Assembly (NCBI GenBank): GCA_944321175.1
Contig: CALUKI010000010.1
Span: 1-64,000 of the forward strand
DNA length: 64,000 nt
Source: an uncultured Alistipes sp.
Lineage (GTDB): Bacteria; Bacteroidota; Bacteroidia; Bacteroidales; Rikenellaceae
Direction of reading: 5' to 3'
The notes beneath the pieces are model-generated. The model did not search any database. It was not told the DNA's origin and was given only the letters and a program-made list of their open reading frames with translations. Position 1 is the stretch's first letter, and the number at the start of each line of letters is the position of its first letter. This document shows, in pieces, positions 6,809-16,797 of this stretch. The position numbers and the translations under genes were made by a program.

Positions 6809-7783
6809 ATGACGCGTGCAGAGAGGGAGACATCGCAGGAACTGGAACGCCGGCTGTCGGCCGGCGCCGCGACCTATGCCTGCGGGCATTACATCGTCCG
6901 GCTCGACGAGTTGCACCGCCACGAACTCTACACGCGGCTTGCCTACGACCGTCTCGAACGCAAATACGGCGTTTTGAGCGCCCTGCTCTCGGAAAGCGGG
7001 AACAACTGGAACCAGACCTTCTATGCCATGCTGTTCCGCACGATCGGAGATGTTACCAATCGCGAAGTCTTCATGGCCCTGTCGCGGATTGTGACCTACC
7101 GGATGGTGCTGCGTGAACGCATGTCATTGCATGCCGTCGAATCGATGCTTGTCGGCGCATCGGGGCTCCTCGCCAACTATCGCGACGACGCCTATACGCT
7201 TGCGCTCAAACACGACTTCGACTATTACGCCAACAAATACGGCATAACGCCGCTCGACGGGTCGCAATGGAACCTGCGGGACATCCGCCCCGCGAATCAT
7301 CCGTTGCTGCGGCTGGCACAACTGGCCGCCTTCCTGTCATCAAACGATTTTCTGGTTGACCGGCTGCTCGAATGCCGCACGGCGGAGAATGTAAGGCATC
7401 TCTTTTCCGCCGAAGCCTCCGACTACTGGTACACCCACTACATTCCGACGGTTGCATCGGCCGAACTGCCCAAACGCATCGGCCGGATGAAAGCCGATCT
7501 GCTGGGGATCAATCTGGTCGCCCAGATCCAATACGCCTACGGAGCCTATACCTACGACGATACGCTGCGGGAACGCGCCATCTCCCTGCTTGAGGCCATT
7601 CCTGCCGAGGAGAACCGTTTCATGCGCCGCTGGAGCCTTTACGGTCTGCGGCCGCGCAACGCCTTCGATTCGCAGGCGCTGCTGCAGCTGGCCACAGAGT
7701 ATTGCGACCGCCGGCGTTGTGCGGAATGCCCTGTCGGACGCCGGCAGATGGCTGAAGCCCGTCGGTTCAGGGAGAGGGAGTGA
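6809..7783 (+). CDS. DUF2851 family protein, short form
   Basis: The 324-residue protein carries DUF2851 features: SGNNWNQTFYAMLFRTIG, MLVGASGLLANYRDDAY, WNLRDIRPANHPLLRLAQLA (residues of an N-x-R-P-x-N-x-P-x-R-L motif), and a C-terminal cysteine cluster CDRRRCAECPVG. DUF2851 is a Bacteroidetes-centred family of unknown function, and many members are near 420 residues. This copy lacks about 100 residues at the N-terminus by my recollection of the family. The cysteine pair suggests metal or Fe-S binding, which is interesting after sufE and the DUF59 gene, but that is inference. Confidence 0.75.
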   Translation: MTRAERETSQELERRLSAGAATYACGHYIVRLDELHRHELYTRLAYDRLERKYGVLSALLSESGNNWNQTFYAMLFRTIGDVTNREVFMALSRIVTYRMVLRERMSLHAVESMLVGASGLLANYRDDAYTLALKHDFDYYANKYGITPLDGSQWNLRDIRPANHPLLRLAQLAAFLSSNDFLVDRLLECRTAENVRHLFSAEASDYWYTHYIPTVASAELPKRIGRMKADLLGINLVAQIQYAYGAYTYDDTLRERAISLLEAIPAEENRFMRRWSLYGLRPRNAFDSQALLQLATEYCDRRRCAECPVGRRQMAEARRFRERE

Positions 7784-7856
7784 CCTCCGCAATCGGACAA
7801 AAAACGACTTTCGGAGCGTTCGGCGCCGAAAATGCGGATTATTGCGCATTTTTGCT

Positions 7857-7864
7857 TATCTTTG
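7857..7864 (+). promoter_or_regulatory. -7 box of the secA promoter
   Basis: TATCTTTG matches TAnnTTTG exactly. Transcription would start near 7868, giving a leader of about 40 bases before secA. The only nearby TTG (7842-7844) is too close for a standard -33 box. Confidence 0.55.
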
Positions 7865-7908
7865 TGGGATTATGAACGCAAAACAAAATAAAAACAGGAT
7901 AAATCCCT

Positions 7909-10900
7909 ATGGATATCGTTAGCAACATCATCAAGCTCCTATTCGGTTCGAAAGCGGACAAAGACCGCAAAGCCATCGAGCCGTATGTCAACAAGATCAA
8001 GGAAATCTACCCTTCGATTTCGGCGTTGTCGAACGACGAACTGCGGGCTCGGAGTCAGGCATTGATGAAACGCATTGCGGATTTCATCGCCCCCGACGAG
8101 GAGCGCATCGTCTCGCTGAAGGCACAACTCGAAAGACCGGAGACGGAGCTTTCGGAGAAGGAGAAGATCTCCAAGGAGATCGACGAGATCACCAAGCGCA
8201 TCGATGACAAGATCGAGCAGGTGCTCGACGAGATTCTGCCCGAAGCCTTCGCCATCATGAAGGATACGGCACGCCGTTTCACGGAGAATGAACGCATCGA
8301 AGTGACGGCGACCGATTTCGACCGTCAGCTTGCCGCGGCGAAGGACTTCGTGACCATCGAAGGCGACAAGGCGGTCTATGTGAACCACTGGCAGGCCGGC
8401 GGCAACGAGATCCGGTGGGACATGATCCATTACGACGTCCAGCTCTTCGGCGGCGTCGTGCTGCACAAGGGCAAGATCGCCGAAATGGCGACGGGCGAAG
8501 GAAAGACGCTTGTGGCTACGCTGCCGGTATTTCTCAACGCCCTGGCCCGCAAAGGCGTCCACATGGTCACGGTAAACAACTATCTGGCCAAGCGTGACTC
8601 CGAATGGATGGGGCCGATGTATGAATTCCACGGGCTGTCGGTGGCCTGCATCGACGATACGCAGCCCAACTCGGAGGCGCGGCGCCAAGCCTATCTGGCC
8701 GACATCACCTTCGGAACGAACAACGAATACGGTTTCGACTACCTGCGTGACAACATGGCCTCGTCGCCGAAGGATCTGGTGCAGCGCAAACATCACTACG
8801 CCATTGTCGATGAGGTCGATTCGGTGCTTATCGACGACGCCCGCACGCCGCTGATCATTTCGGGCCCCGTGCCCAAGGGCGATGACCAGATGTTCGAGCA
8901 GTACCGTCCTGCCATCGAGAACCTCTACAACCTCCAGAAGAACCTGGTCACGAATCTCGTTGCCGAAGCGCGGAAGCTCATGGCCGAAGGAAAGAGCGAA
9001 GAGGGCGGCATCAAGATGTACCGTGCACACAAGGGTCTGCCCAAATACAAGCCGCTGATCAAGTTCCTTTCGGAACAAGGCGTCAAGGCGCAGATGCAGA
9101 AGACGGAGAACATCTACATGCAGGACAACAACCGCCGCATGCCGGAGATCACCGACGATCTCTACTTCGTCATCGACGAGAAGCTCAATTCGGTCGAACT
9201 GACCGACAAGGGGCACGAGGCGCTGTCGAAATATTTCGACGAGGAGGGATTCTTCGTAATGCCGGACATCGGCGCCGAGATCGCCGAAATCGAGAAGGGC
9301 GAAGGTTCGGCCGAAGAGAAGGCGCAGAAGCGCGACGCGCTGATCAACGACTATGCCGTCAAATCGGAACGTGTCCATACGGTACACCAGCTGCTCAAGG
9401 CCTATGCAATGTTCGAGAAGGACGTGGAGTATGTCGTGATGGACAACAAGGTGAAGATCGTCGATGAACAGACGGGCCGTATTCTCGACGGACGCCGTTA
9501 TTCGGACGGCCTGCATCAGGCCATCGAAGCGAAGGAGCGGGTCAAGGTCGAAGCGGCCACGCAGACCTTTGCGACGATTACGCTGCAGAACTACTTCCGC
9601 ATGTACCACAAGCTGGCCGGCATGACGGGTACGGCCGAAACGGAGGCTTCGGAGTTCTGGAGCATCTACAAACTCGACGTCGTGGTCATCCCGACCAACA
9701 AACCGGTCATCCGCGACGACCGTGAGGATCTGGTTTACAAAACGAAACGCGAGAAATACAACGCCGTCATCGAAGAGATCGTGCGGCTGGTCAAGGAGGG
9801 GCGTCCCGTCCTGGTCGGCACAACGTCGGTCGAGATCTCGGAGTTGCTGAGCCGCATGCTCAAGCTGCGGGGTATCAAGCACAACGTGCTGAACGCCAAG
9901 CAGCACCAGCTGGAGGCGCAGATCGTCGCCGAGGCCGGACGCACGGGACAGGTAACCATCGCCACCAACATGGCGGGCCGTGGTACGGATATCAAGCTCA
10001 CGCCGGAGGTCAAGGCTGCCGGCGGTCTGGCGATCATCGGTACGGAGCGGCATGAAAGCCGCCGTGTGGACCGTCAGCTGCGCGGTCGTTCGGGACGTCA
10101 GGGCGATCCGGGATCGTCGCAGTTCTTCGTCTCGCTCGAAGACGACCTGATGCGTCTCTTCGGTTCGGGGCGTATTGCCGCGATGATGGACCGCATGGGA
10201 GTTCAGGAGGGCGAAGTCATTCAGGCCCGCATGATGACCAAGGCGATCGAACGGGCGCAGAAGAAGGTCGAGGAGAACAACTTCGGCATCCGCAAACGGC
10301 TGCTCGAATACGACGACGTGATGAATTCGCAGCGCGAGGTGATCTACACGCGCCGGCGTCATGCACTCTACGGCGAACGGATCGAGATCGATCTGAACAA
10401 CATCATGTACGACTTTGCGGAAGCATTCCTGCAAGCGCACGAAGAAGTCGGTTTCGACGACTTCACCTTCGAGATGATCCACGAGGCAGCAATCAAACCT
10501 ACGTTCGATCAGGCCACCTACGAGAAGGCCAAGCATGACGAACTGGTCGAACTGATCGTCGCCGATCTCAAAGCCGCCTGCGCACGCCGTGCGAAGCAGA
10601 TCGCCGATACGGTTCGTCCGGTCATGGAGCGCATCTACGAGGATCGCAAGGATCAGTTGGACGGCAACATCTACTTCCCGATCACGGACGGGCATCTGGG
10701 CTACAACGTTCCGGTCAACCTGCGCAAATGCAAGGAGACGGACGGCGCGGAGATCTTCCGTGTCTTCTCGAAGGTGGTGATGTTCACGACAATCGACGAC
10801 GCCTGGCGGGAACACCTGCGCGAGATGGACGATCTGCGCCAGAGCGTGCAGAATGCCACCTACGAACAGAAGGATCCGCTGCTGATCTACAAGTTCGAAT

Positions 10901-11202
10901 CGTTCGGGCTCTTCTCGAAGATGCTCGAAAAGATCAACCGCGACGTGCTGGCGACGCTCAACAAAGCCTATATTCCGGTACGGGAACAGAATGCCGAATC
11001 GGTACAGCGCGAGCGTCAGCAGCGTGCAAAGGTCGATGTGAACAGATTGCAGGCATCGCGTATGCAGGCTGCGGCACAGGCCGGTCAGAGCGATCGCGGC
11101 CCGACGGCTCCGATCCATGCGGAGAAGAAGGTGGGCCGGAACGATCCCTGCCCCTGCGGATCGGGCAAAAAATACAAGAACTGTCACGGTAAGGGGCTCT
11201 AA
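7909..11202 (+). CDS. secA: preprotein translocase ATPase SecA
   Basis: SecA drives proteins through SecYEG by ATP hydrolysis. The 1,097-residue protein has Walker [15 protein letters not shown] (G196-T200), the DEVD box at residues 301-304, the pre-protein cross-linking and helical scaffold regions, [10 protein letters not shown], and the C-terminal zinc motif [13 protein letters not shown] used in SecB or ribosome contact. It is about 200 residues longer than Escherichia coli SecA. The extra sequence includes a charged coiled segment near residues 62-115 and an insertion after IISGPVP (about 320-420), a known tendency in Bacteroidetes. It is transcribed alone from its own promoter and ends at a terminator at 11360. 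Confidence 0.98.
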   Translation: MDIVSNIIKLLFGSKADKDRKAIEPYVNKIKEIYPSISALSNDELRARSQALMKRIADFIAPDEERIVSLKAQLERPETELSEKEKISKEIDEITKRIDDKIEQVLDEILPEAFAIMKDTARRFTENERIEVTATDFDRQLAAAKDFVTIEGDKAVYVNHWQAGGNEIRWDMIHYDVQLFGGVVLHKGKIAEMATGEGKTLVATLPVFLNALARKGVHMVTVNNYLAKRDSEWMGPMYEFHGLSVACIDDTQPNSEARRQAYLADITFGTNNEYGFDYLRDNMASSPKDLVQRKHHYAIVDEVDSVLIDDARTPLIISGPVPKGDDQMFEQYRPAIENLYNLQKNLVTNLVAEARKLMAEGKSEEGGIKMYRAHKGLPKYKPLIKFLSEQGVKAQMQKTENIYMQDNNRRMPEITDDLYFVIDEKLNSVELTDKGHEALSKYFDEEGFFVMPDIGAEIAEIEKGEGSAEEKAQKRDALINDYAVKSERVHTVHQLLKAYAMFEKDVEYVVMDNKVKIVDEQTGRILDGRRYSDGLHQAIEAKERVKVEAATQTFATITLQNYFRMYHKLAGMTGTAETEASEFWSIYKLDVVVIPTNKPVIRDDREDLVYKTKREKYNAVIEEIVRLVKEGRPVLVGTTSVEISELLSRMLKLRGIKHNVLNAKQHQLEAQIVAEAGRTGQVTIATNMAGRGTDIKLTPEVKAAGGLAIIGTERHESRRVDRQLRGRSGRQGDPGSSQFFVSLEDDLMRLFGSGRIAAMMDRMGVQEGEVIQARMMTKAIERAQKKVEENNFGIRKRLLEYDDVMNSQREVIYTRRRHALYGERIEIDLNNIMYDFAEAFLQAHEEVGFDDFTFEMIHEAAIKPTFDQATYEKAKHDELVELIVADLKAACARRAKQIADTVRPVMERIYEDRKDQLDGNIYFPITDGHLGYNVPVNLRKCKETDGAEIFRVFSKVVMFTTIDDAWREHLREMDDLRQSVQNATYEQKDPLLIYKFESFGLFSKMLEKINRDVLATLNKAYIPVREQNAESVQRERQQRAKVDVNRLQASRMQAAAQAGQSDRGPTAPIHAEKKVGRNDPCPCGSGKKYKNCHGKGL

Positions 11203-11522
11203 ACGGCCGCACAGAAGCGACGGGCGGAAATTCCGATACGCAAAGCTACCCTCTCCGACACCGGTGGTGAGAGAGGAAGGGAGTCGGACTTACAATAATA
11301 TAAGAGGCCGGCAAAGCACCCGACGGGCTGAGCAGGAGAGGCGGAACAAAGAGAAAAGGGAAGGGCGAAGGAGAGATTCTCGCCCTTCATTTTCGGAGGC
11401 TTCGCGCACAAGCGCCTCTTGAAGAGGGAACGGCCATCGTCCGACAAACAGAATTAATCGGGGTTTTGGAAGAGTACCGTCCGAATCTCCGCACAACCTG
11501 AAACAAGAACAAAAAAGCGCCT
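11203..11522. other. intergenic region after secA
   Basis: Apart from the terminator at 11360-11388, this stretch is purine-rich on the plus strand (for example GAGAAAAGGGAAGGGCGAAG) and holds no credible gene or RNA. Confidence 0.5.
11360..11388 (+). terminator. intrinsic terminator after secA
   Basis: GAAGGGCGA (11360-11368) pairs with TCGCCCTTC (11380-11388) over 9 bp, followed by ATTTT. Confidence 0.65.
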
Positions 11523-12023
11523 ATGAAACGACCGGCACTTTCGGTTGTCATGATGCTGTCGCTCCTGCTGATTTCGTGCAATCCGCTCGAAATCTTCCGG
11601 ACAACCAAGCCTTCCAACGACGGATACTGGTATGTCAAGAATCAGACCTCGGAAACCCTTCGGCTCCGTCAATTCTCCGAAGAAGGGGAGATCAGGGATG
11701 ATGACCCACTGAATCCGGGAGACTCGATATGCATCAAAATGTGCGGCGTCGAAGAGGGATTATATTTTGGCTTTGAATGGCTCTGCAGGAGCCGATATGA
11801 CGGATATCTCCGCGTAGAAATCCGCTCTTCGACGGGAGCACTGCTGAAAAACTGGCCGTTGACCGGCCAGGGACATCCCGAAGACCGGTTTTACGAAGAG
11901 TCGTCGTGGCGTTACTACCACCCTTTCAGGTTCGTGCACAGCTGGGTCTTCGATCTTCTGCCGGAGGATCTCGAACCGCAGAATGCCGCATCCGGAACAG
12001 AGCCCGAAGGTTCCGCATCCTGA
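11523..12023 (+). CDS. hypothetical lipoprotein
   Basis: The 166-residue protein starts MKRPALSVVMMLSLLLISCN, a type II signal peptide with lipobox LISC (Cys19), so it should be lipid-anchored in the envelope. The mature part is acidic and aromatic-rich, with GYWYVKNQTSETLRLRQF near the N-terminus and a tail ending in Glu/Pro/Ser-rich sequence. I recognise no domain. Short beta-rich segments hint at a small immunoglobulin-like or beta-sandwich fold. It lies between secA and dCMP deaminase with 130-200 base gaps on both sides, so it is probably monocistronic. Confidence 0.75.
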   Translation: MKRPALSVVMMLSLLLISCNPLEIFRTTKPSNDGYWYVKNQTSETLRLRQFSEEGEIRDDDPLNPGDSICIKMCGVEEGLYFGFEWLCRSRYDGYLRVEIRSSTGALLKNWPLTGQGHPEDRFYEESSWRYYHPFRFVHSWVFDLLPEDLEPQNAASGTEPEGSAS

Positions 12024-12232
12024 ACGGACCGACACCGGCCGGCAAAATGGAGTTGTACGCAAGGGCGAGAAGGGATATTTCCGAAGCGGATCGAAGGATC
12101 GGCAAGCGGGAAAAAACAACAAACACACAGACGGGAAACAGACCGACAGACAGGAAAAAACATCGGGAAACGATCGGATGAAGGCTTCGGACGGGAAATA
12201 CGGAAGCCGCCATTCATCCATACGATACGACA

Positions 12233-12667
12233 ATGGGTTACAACGAAGAGAAACAACGCCAGCTCGACCGCCGCTACCTCCGTATGGCGCGGATCTGGGC
12301 TGAAAACTCCTACTGCGTAAGGCGCAAGGTGGGAGCACTGATCGTCAAGGACAAAATGATCATCTCGGACGGCTACAACGGCACGCCGTCGGGCTTCGAA
12401 AACATCTGCGAGGACGAGACGGGCCGTACCAAATCCTACGTCCTGCATGCCGAAGCCAACGCCATTACGAAGGTCGCCAAGAGCGCCAACAACTGCGACG
12501 GCTCGACGCTTTACATCACGGCAGCACCCTGCATCGAATGCTCGAAGCTGATCATTCAGGCGGGAATCCGCCGCGTGGTTTACTGTGACGAATACCGTTC
12601 GGAGGAGGGACTTGACCTGTTGCGCCGTGTCGGTATCGAGTGTCTGCAGGTAACCGATCTGGAATAA
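12233..12667 (+). CDS. dCMP deaminase family protein
   Basis: It converts dCMP to dUMP, feeding thymidylate synthesis. The 144-residue protein shows the cytidine-deaminase zinc site: HAEAN (His72, catalytic Glu74) and PCIEC (Cys100 and Cys103). It also has the N-terminal WAENSYCVRRKVGALIVKD and SDGYNGTPSGFENICED regions typical of the ComEB/dCMP deaminase branch rather than cytidine or tRNA deaminases. The start at 12233 (MGYNEEKQRQLDRRY) fits the family. The 209 bases upstream hold no feature I can name. Confidence 0.93.
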   Translation: MGYNEEKQRQLDRRYLRMARIWAENSYCVRRKVGALIVKDKMIISDGYNGTPSGFENICEDETGRTKSYVLHAEANAITKVAKSANNCDGSTLYITAAPCIECSKLIIQAGIRRVVYCDEYRSEEGLDLLRRVGIECLQVTDLE

Positions 12668-12949
12668 GGTCCGGTACTGCCCTGTTTCCCGCAGGTTGCT
12701 GAGTACCGGATGGGAAAGCGGCACGGCTCTTTCCCATCTGCGGCAAGAAGACAGCAGCGTAAAACCGGAATACGCTCCGGTGGCGCGGCTTCTGACAAAA
12801 AAGCCTCTTGCCGGAGAGAACCCGTGGCGCCGGAGGAGAAGCATCACCGACTGACACGGAGCGGCGTACTCCGGATCTGACAAGACAAGAGCCGGAGCAT
12901 CCATTGCCTGTATGCGACAGCAAGGACAATAAGCGATAATACGACGCAA

Positions 12950-13696
12950 ATGAAACGGATTGTCATCATGGGAGCCACATCGGGAATCGGCCGTGCAACG
13001 GCCGAGCGGTGCATTGCGGCGGGTTGGCAGGTCGGAGCCGCAGGCCGGCGCACGGAGGCGCTGGAACAGTTGCGGCAGCTTGCGCCGGAACAGGTCTCCA
13101 CCGAAACGATCGACATAACGGCGTCCGAAGCCCCTGCAGCGCTCGAACGGCTGATAGCCAAACTCGGCGGCATGGATGTCTATCTGCATGTGTCGGGCGT
13201 CGGAAGTCAGAACCCGCAACTCGATCCGGCGGTCGAATTCGATACGATCCGCACCAATGCCGAAGGGTTCACCCGCATGGCAACGGCCGCCTACAGCTAT
13301 TTTGCGGCGAAGGGCGGCGGACACATCGCCGTCGTCAGTTCAATTGCCGGAACCAAAGGACTGGGCGTCGCGGCATCCTATTCCGCCACGAAACGATACC
13401 AGAACATCTACATCGATGCCCTCGACCAGCTGGCACACATGAACGCCCAGAAGATCCGTTTTACCGACATCCGTCCGGGGTTCGTCGCCACACCGCTGCT
13501 GCACGACGGCCGGCGCTATCCGATGCTCCTGACGCCCGAATACGTCGCCGCACGGATCGTCCGGGCTCTGGAACGCGGCAAACGGCGCGTGACGATCGAC
13601 CGGCGTTATGCCGTGCTTGTTTTCCTGTGGAGGCTTATTCCGGCCGCGTTGTGGGCCCGGCTGCCGATCCGCAACCGCCCGGTTTCTGAACGATAA
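12950..13696 (+). CDS. short-chain dehydrogenase/reductase
   Basis: The 248-residue classical SDR has the nucleotide-binding loop MGATSGIGRATAER (Gly8-Gly14). The catalytic triad is Ser131, Tyr144 and Lys148, within VVSSIAGTKGLGVAASYSATK. Arg33-Arg34 after the second strand (AGRRTE) favours NADPH. The usual NAG motif reads VSGVG. A hydrophobic C-terminal segment (LVFLWRLIPAALWARLP) suggests membrane association, as in YbbO or DltE-like SDRs. The substrate cannot be told from sequence. It ends at a shared terminator facing ssb. Confidence 0.88.
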   Translation: MKRIVIMGATSGIGRATAERCIAAGWQVGAAGRRTEALEQLRQLAPEQVSTETIDITASEAPAALERLIAKLGGMDVYLHVSGVGSQNPQLDPAVEFDTIRTNAEGFTRMATAAYSYFAAKGGGHIAVVSSIAGTKGLGVAASYSATKRYQNIYIDALDQLAHMNAQKIRFTDIRPGFVATPLLHDGRRYPMLLTPEYVAARIVRALERGKRRVTIDRRYAVLVFLWRLIPAALWARLPIRNRPVSER

Positions 13697-13829
13697 CGGG
13701 ACATCGTCGGGCATAACAGCCGGACAGCCGAATGAATCGGCGGCTATGCTCTTCCGCATGAAAATTCCCAAACAAACACTCCGGCAACATTTATTTTCCG
13801 TTCGTGCATACGATCGGACAAACACGGCA

Positions 13830-13861
13830 AAGGGAGGACGACATCCGTGTCATCCTCCCTT
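13830..13861. terminator. hairpin between convergent SDR gene and ssb
   Basis: AAGGGAGGACGAC (13830-13842) pairs with 13849-13861 with one mismatch. CGTTT follows on the plus strand. It sits between two convergent genes and probably serves both. Confidence 0.6.
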
Positions 13862-13970
13862 CGTTTAGATCCGTTTCCTTCATCCGTACATGTGCGGCGC
13901 CTTTACCCGCATTTGAGACCGGAGTACAAAATCGGACAGGGAATTTCCGATAAGGAAATCTCCGAGCGCT

Positions 13971-14483
13971 TTAGAAGGGCAGATCGTCGGGATCTTCGGC
14001 CGGAGGCACGACGGTTGGCGATTGGGCATTATCGGCAGCCGGTTGCGCATATCCTCCGCCATAAGCGTTTGCACCCGATGATACATAACCGCCCTGACCG
14101 CCGCCCTGCTGCTGACTGCCCGGCTGCGACGAAGAACCGCCGGATAACGCATCCGGCCGTCTCCCCAACAGTTTCATCTCGGATGCGATGACCTCCGTCG
14201 TAAAACGCTTCTGATTCTCCCGATCCATCCATTCGCGGGTCCGCAGACTCCCTTCGATATAGAGCTGGCTGCCCTTGCGGACAAAACGGTCCACAATATC
14301 GGCCAGGCCGCGCCACAGAATGACCGTATGCCATTCGGTATGCTCTCTCCATTCGTTGGCCTGCTTATCGTAAATGCGTTCCGTTGTAGCCAGACGCAAA
14401 CGGGCAAGTTTCACACCGCTCTCTACCGTTCTCACTTCGGGATCCATCCCGACATTACCCACCAATATGACTTTGTTTACCAT
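13971..14483 (-). CDS. ssb: single-stranded DNA-binding protein
   Basis: SSB coats single-stranded DNA during replication and repair. The 170-residue protein has the OB-fold start MVNKVILVGNVGMDPEVRT, then WHTVILWRGLADIVDRFVRKGSQLYIEG. A Gly/Gln/Ser-rich linker (about residues 120-155) leads to the acidic tip DPDDLPF that recruits partner proteins. It follows the purine nucleoside phosphorylase gene by 51 bases in the lpxK run and faces the SDR gene across a terminator hairpin. Confidence 0.97.
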   Translation of the reverse strand: MVNKVILVGNVGMDPEVRTVESGVKLARLRLATTERIYDKQANEWREHTEWHTVILWRGLADIVDRFVRKGSQLYIEGSLRTREWMDRENQKRFTTEVIASEMKLLGRRPDALSGGSSSQPGSQQQGGGQGGYVSSGANAYGGGYAQPAADNAQSPTVVPPAEDPDDLPF

Positions 14484-14534
14484 ACTGAAAATCTATCGTT
14501 TATCTTGTTACAATCTCTTTTTCGCCGACGAATG

Positions 14535-15341
14535 TCAGAGTTCCTTGAGCATCTCCATAAAGAGTTTGGCCATCTTGACGCCGGCCTTTTTACCTTGTCG
14601 CTGCACATCTTCATGGTCGCCGACCTCATCGCTCAGGCCGCAATTCGTGATGACCGAAACCCCGAATACCGGCAGCGACATGTGCCGTGCGACAATCACT
14701 TCCGGAACGGTGGACATGCCGGCCGCATCCCCGCCGATAGCCTTGAAATAAAGGTATTCGGCCTGCGTCTCGAATGTCGGGCCCGTACCGCCCACATAGA
14801 CCCCGTACTGCAGCTTGATGCCCTCGCGTTCGGCAATGGCCGTAGCCTTCGCACGCAGCGCCTTGTCGTAACAGTTGTGCATGTCGGGGAAACGCGGTCC
14901 CAGCTCGGCGATGTTCGGGCCGACAAGCGGATTGGGCATCAGGTTGATATGGTCGGTTATGACCATCAGATCACCCGTGCGGAACGTCGTATTGATTCCG
15001 CCCGAAGCATTCGACACGAAGAGGTATTTGATTCCCAGCTGCTTGAGCACACGCACGGGGAAGGTCACCTGCTGCATGGTATAACCCTCGTAGTAGTGGA
15101 AGCGGCCCTGCATGGCCACGACCTTGCGGCCGGAAACCGTCCCGAAGATCAGACGTCCCTTATGTCCTTCGACCGTCGATACGGGGAAATGCGGGATCTC
15201 CTTGTAATCGATGGCGCAATGCACCTCGATGTTGTCGGCGAAATCGCCCAATCCGGTACCGAGGATGATCCCTGCCTCCGGCTCGAATTGCGCCGTCTTC
15301 GTTCGGATGAAGGCGGCCGTTTCAAGAATCTGATTTAACAT
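14535..15341 (-). CDS. punA: purine nucleoside phosphorylase (type I, trimeric class)
   Basis: It cleaves purine nucleosides with phosphate to free base and ribose-1-phosphate in purine salvage. The 268-residue protein carries GIILGTGLGDFADNI, the phosphate-binding GRFHYYEGY, FVSNASGGIN, and GPTFETQAEYLYFKAIGGDA followed by GMSTVPEVIVARH. These are hallmarks of the PNP/MTAP family, and GMSTVPE points to PNP rather than MTA phosphorylase. Its start codon overlaps the end of lpxK by 20 bases, so translation is probably coupled. Confidence 0.95.
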   Translation of the reverse strand: MLNQILETAAFIRTKTAQFEPEAGIILGTGLGDFADNIEVHCAIDYKEIPHFPVSTVEGHKGRLIFGTVSGRKVVAMQGRFHYYEGYTMQQVTFPVRVLKQLGIKYLFVSNASGGINTTFRTGDLMVITDHINLMPNPLVGPNIAELGPRFPDMHNCYDKALRAKATAIAEREGIKLQYGVYVGGTGPTFETQAEYLYFKAIGGDAAGMSTVPEVIVARHMSLPVFGVSVITNCGLSDEVGDHEDVQRQGKKAGVKMAKLFMEMLKEL

Positions 15342-16365
15342 CTCGTTCCAAATTTTGAAGAAAATCCGTTGCCGAATCGTCTATGAATGAAATATTTATC
15401 GGTTGATAAAACAAACGCTTCCGGATCTCGGCGGGCACCTTGTCCCTCCCCGCCAGTTTCACGGCATCCTTTTCCGTCGTCAGCACCATTGCTTCCGGAT
15501 GACGGTTGAGGAGTCCCGCCAGCGCCCGCAGATCCTTTACACGATAGACATGATGGTCTTCGAAACGCAGCCGCTCCACGACCCGATAATATTTGTCCAG
15601 CCCCGCTTCGAACGATGCCGGATTTCCGATGCCCGACATGGCGATTACGGCCGTACCGGGGTCGAACCCTTCGGCCGGAGCCTCCCCGAAGACGGGTTGC
15701 GGACGGAAAGCCTCCATTCGGGTAAAGTAGATGCTTTGGTAAGCCGCTTCGATCAACACCTTGCGCAGGATGCGCCGATCAAGAGGACTCATGTCGTCGG
15801 GACATTTCGTGACGATGAAATAATTCGCTCGGTGCAACTGTGCCGGAACATCGCGCAACGTTCCCAGCGGCAGCATCCGGTCCTCCTGCACGGGACGGGT
15901 GGCATCGATCAGCACAACATTGATTTTGGGATCGACATAGCGGTGCTGGAACCCGTCATCCATCACGATCAGATCGACCTCCGGATGGGCCGCCCGAATA
16001 CGACGAATCCCATCGGCCCGACGTTCGCAGACCGCAACGACCGTACCGGGGAACTTGCGCTTGATCTGCAACGGTTCATCGCCCACGTCACGGTAATGGT
16101 CCGAGGGCTGCACCTCGCGATACCCCTCCGTCCGGCGTCCGTATCCGCGGGAGAGCAATGCCACGCAATGCCGCTGCGACATGTAGTCGATAATCATCTC
16201 GGCCAGGGGTGTTTTCCCCGTACCGCCGACGGTGATGTTGCCGATGCAGATAATGGGAATATCGAACTTTTCACTGCGCAGAACGCCCCAATCGAAGAGC
16301 TGATGACGGAAAAGGACCGCCATCTTGTAGAGCCACGAAGCCGGAGCAAGCAGGAAGTTCAGCAT
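15322..16365 (-). CDS. lpxK: tetraacyldisaccharide 4'-kinase
   Basis: LpxK adds the 4'-phosphate to the lipid A precursor at the inner face of the inner membrane. It has an N-terminal membrane-associated helix (MLNFLLAPASWLYKMAVLFR) and the P-loop NITVGGTGKTPLAE (about residues 43-56). LLSRGYGRR, LIVMDDGFQHR and VLIDATRP follow. The ATG at 16365 is preferred because the protein then begins like other LpxK sequences; an in-frame TTG at 16389 would add 8 residues and sit on the promoter. It heads the run lpxK - punA - ssb. Confidence 0.95.
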   Translation of the reverse strand: MLNFLLAPASWLYKMAVLFRHQLFDWGVLRSEKFDIPIICIGNITVGGTGKTPLAEMIIDYMSQRHCVALLSRGYGRRTEGYREVQPSDHYRDVGDEPLQIKRKFPGTVVAVCERRADGIRRIRAAHPEVDLIVMDDGFQHRYVDPKINVVLIDATRPVQEDRMLPLGTLRDVPAQLHRANYFIVTKCPDDMSPLDRRILRKVLIEAAYQSIYFTRMEAFRPQPVFGEAPAEGFDPGTAVIAMSGIGNPASFEAGLDKYYRVVERLRFEDHHVYRVKDLRALAGLLNRHPEAMVLTTEKDAVKLAGRDKVPAEIRKRLFYQPINISFIDDSATDFLQNLERDVKSDS

Positions 16366-16393
16366 TGCGGGAAGCACATTGTTTCTCAATTTT

Positions 16394-16425
16394 CAAAGGT
16401 ACGCAAAAGATTCCGAATGCCCAAA
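16394..16425 (-). promoter_or_regulatory. promoter of the lpxK operon
   Basis: On the minus strand TTTG (16425-16422), 20 bases, then TACCTTTG (16401-16394): a full match to the Bacteroidetes consensus. Transcription should begin near 16390, about 25 bases before the preferred lpxK ATG. Confidence 0.75.
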
Positions 16426-16720
16426 CTTTTCCCCGAAGAAAGTCCTATGTCGCAATCTTTTAGTGATTTCCGACAATTTCCAGCAACGCCGCCCGAAATA
16501 AAGGCGAAATGACGCCTTTCCGGAAACCGTTTCCGGCCCGACACGCGGCACGCAACATCCCTCGCAAAAGAGGTGACACTGCGACGAATTCCGCGACGGG
16601 AAAGTGTCGATCGACCCACCAATCGACCGGCGAACCGACATCCCGAAAAAAGCTCCGAAAGCGATCCGACCCTTCCGGAAAACGGACGGGCATCGTCCGA
16701 TCCCTCGATAGATTTTCATG
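16426..16720. other. intergenic stretch without recognisable features
   Basis: Between the lpxK promoter and the terminator of the DUF4886 gene I see no gene, repeat or RNA structure of note. Confidence 0.5.
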
Positions 16721-16754
16721 AAAAAACAGTGCGGGAGATCTGCTCTCCCGCACT
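16721..16754 (-). terminator. intrinsic terminator of the DUF4886 gene
   Basis: AGTGCGGGAGA (16728-16738) pairs perfectly over 11 bp with 16744-16754. On the minus strand the stem is followed by GTTTTTT. It lies 44 bases past the DUF4886 stop. Confidence 0.85.
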
Positions 16755-16797
16755 TGACAGCCACGCCCTTGCAGGCCGCAACATCCGGAACCATCGC

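Noticed and set aside
7939..11187. 1,082-codon open frame on the minus strand opposite secA
   Set aside because: The composition is arginine-, histidine- and valine-rich with no domain. It is open only because secA avoids TTA, CTA and TCA codons. SecA itself is unambiguous.
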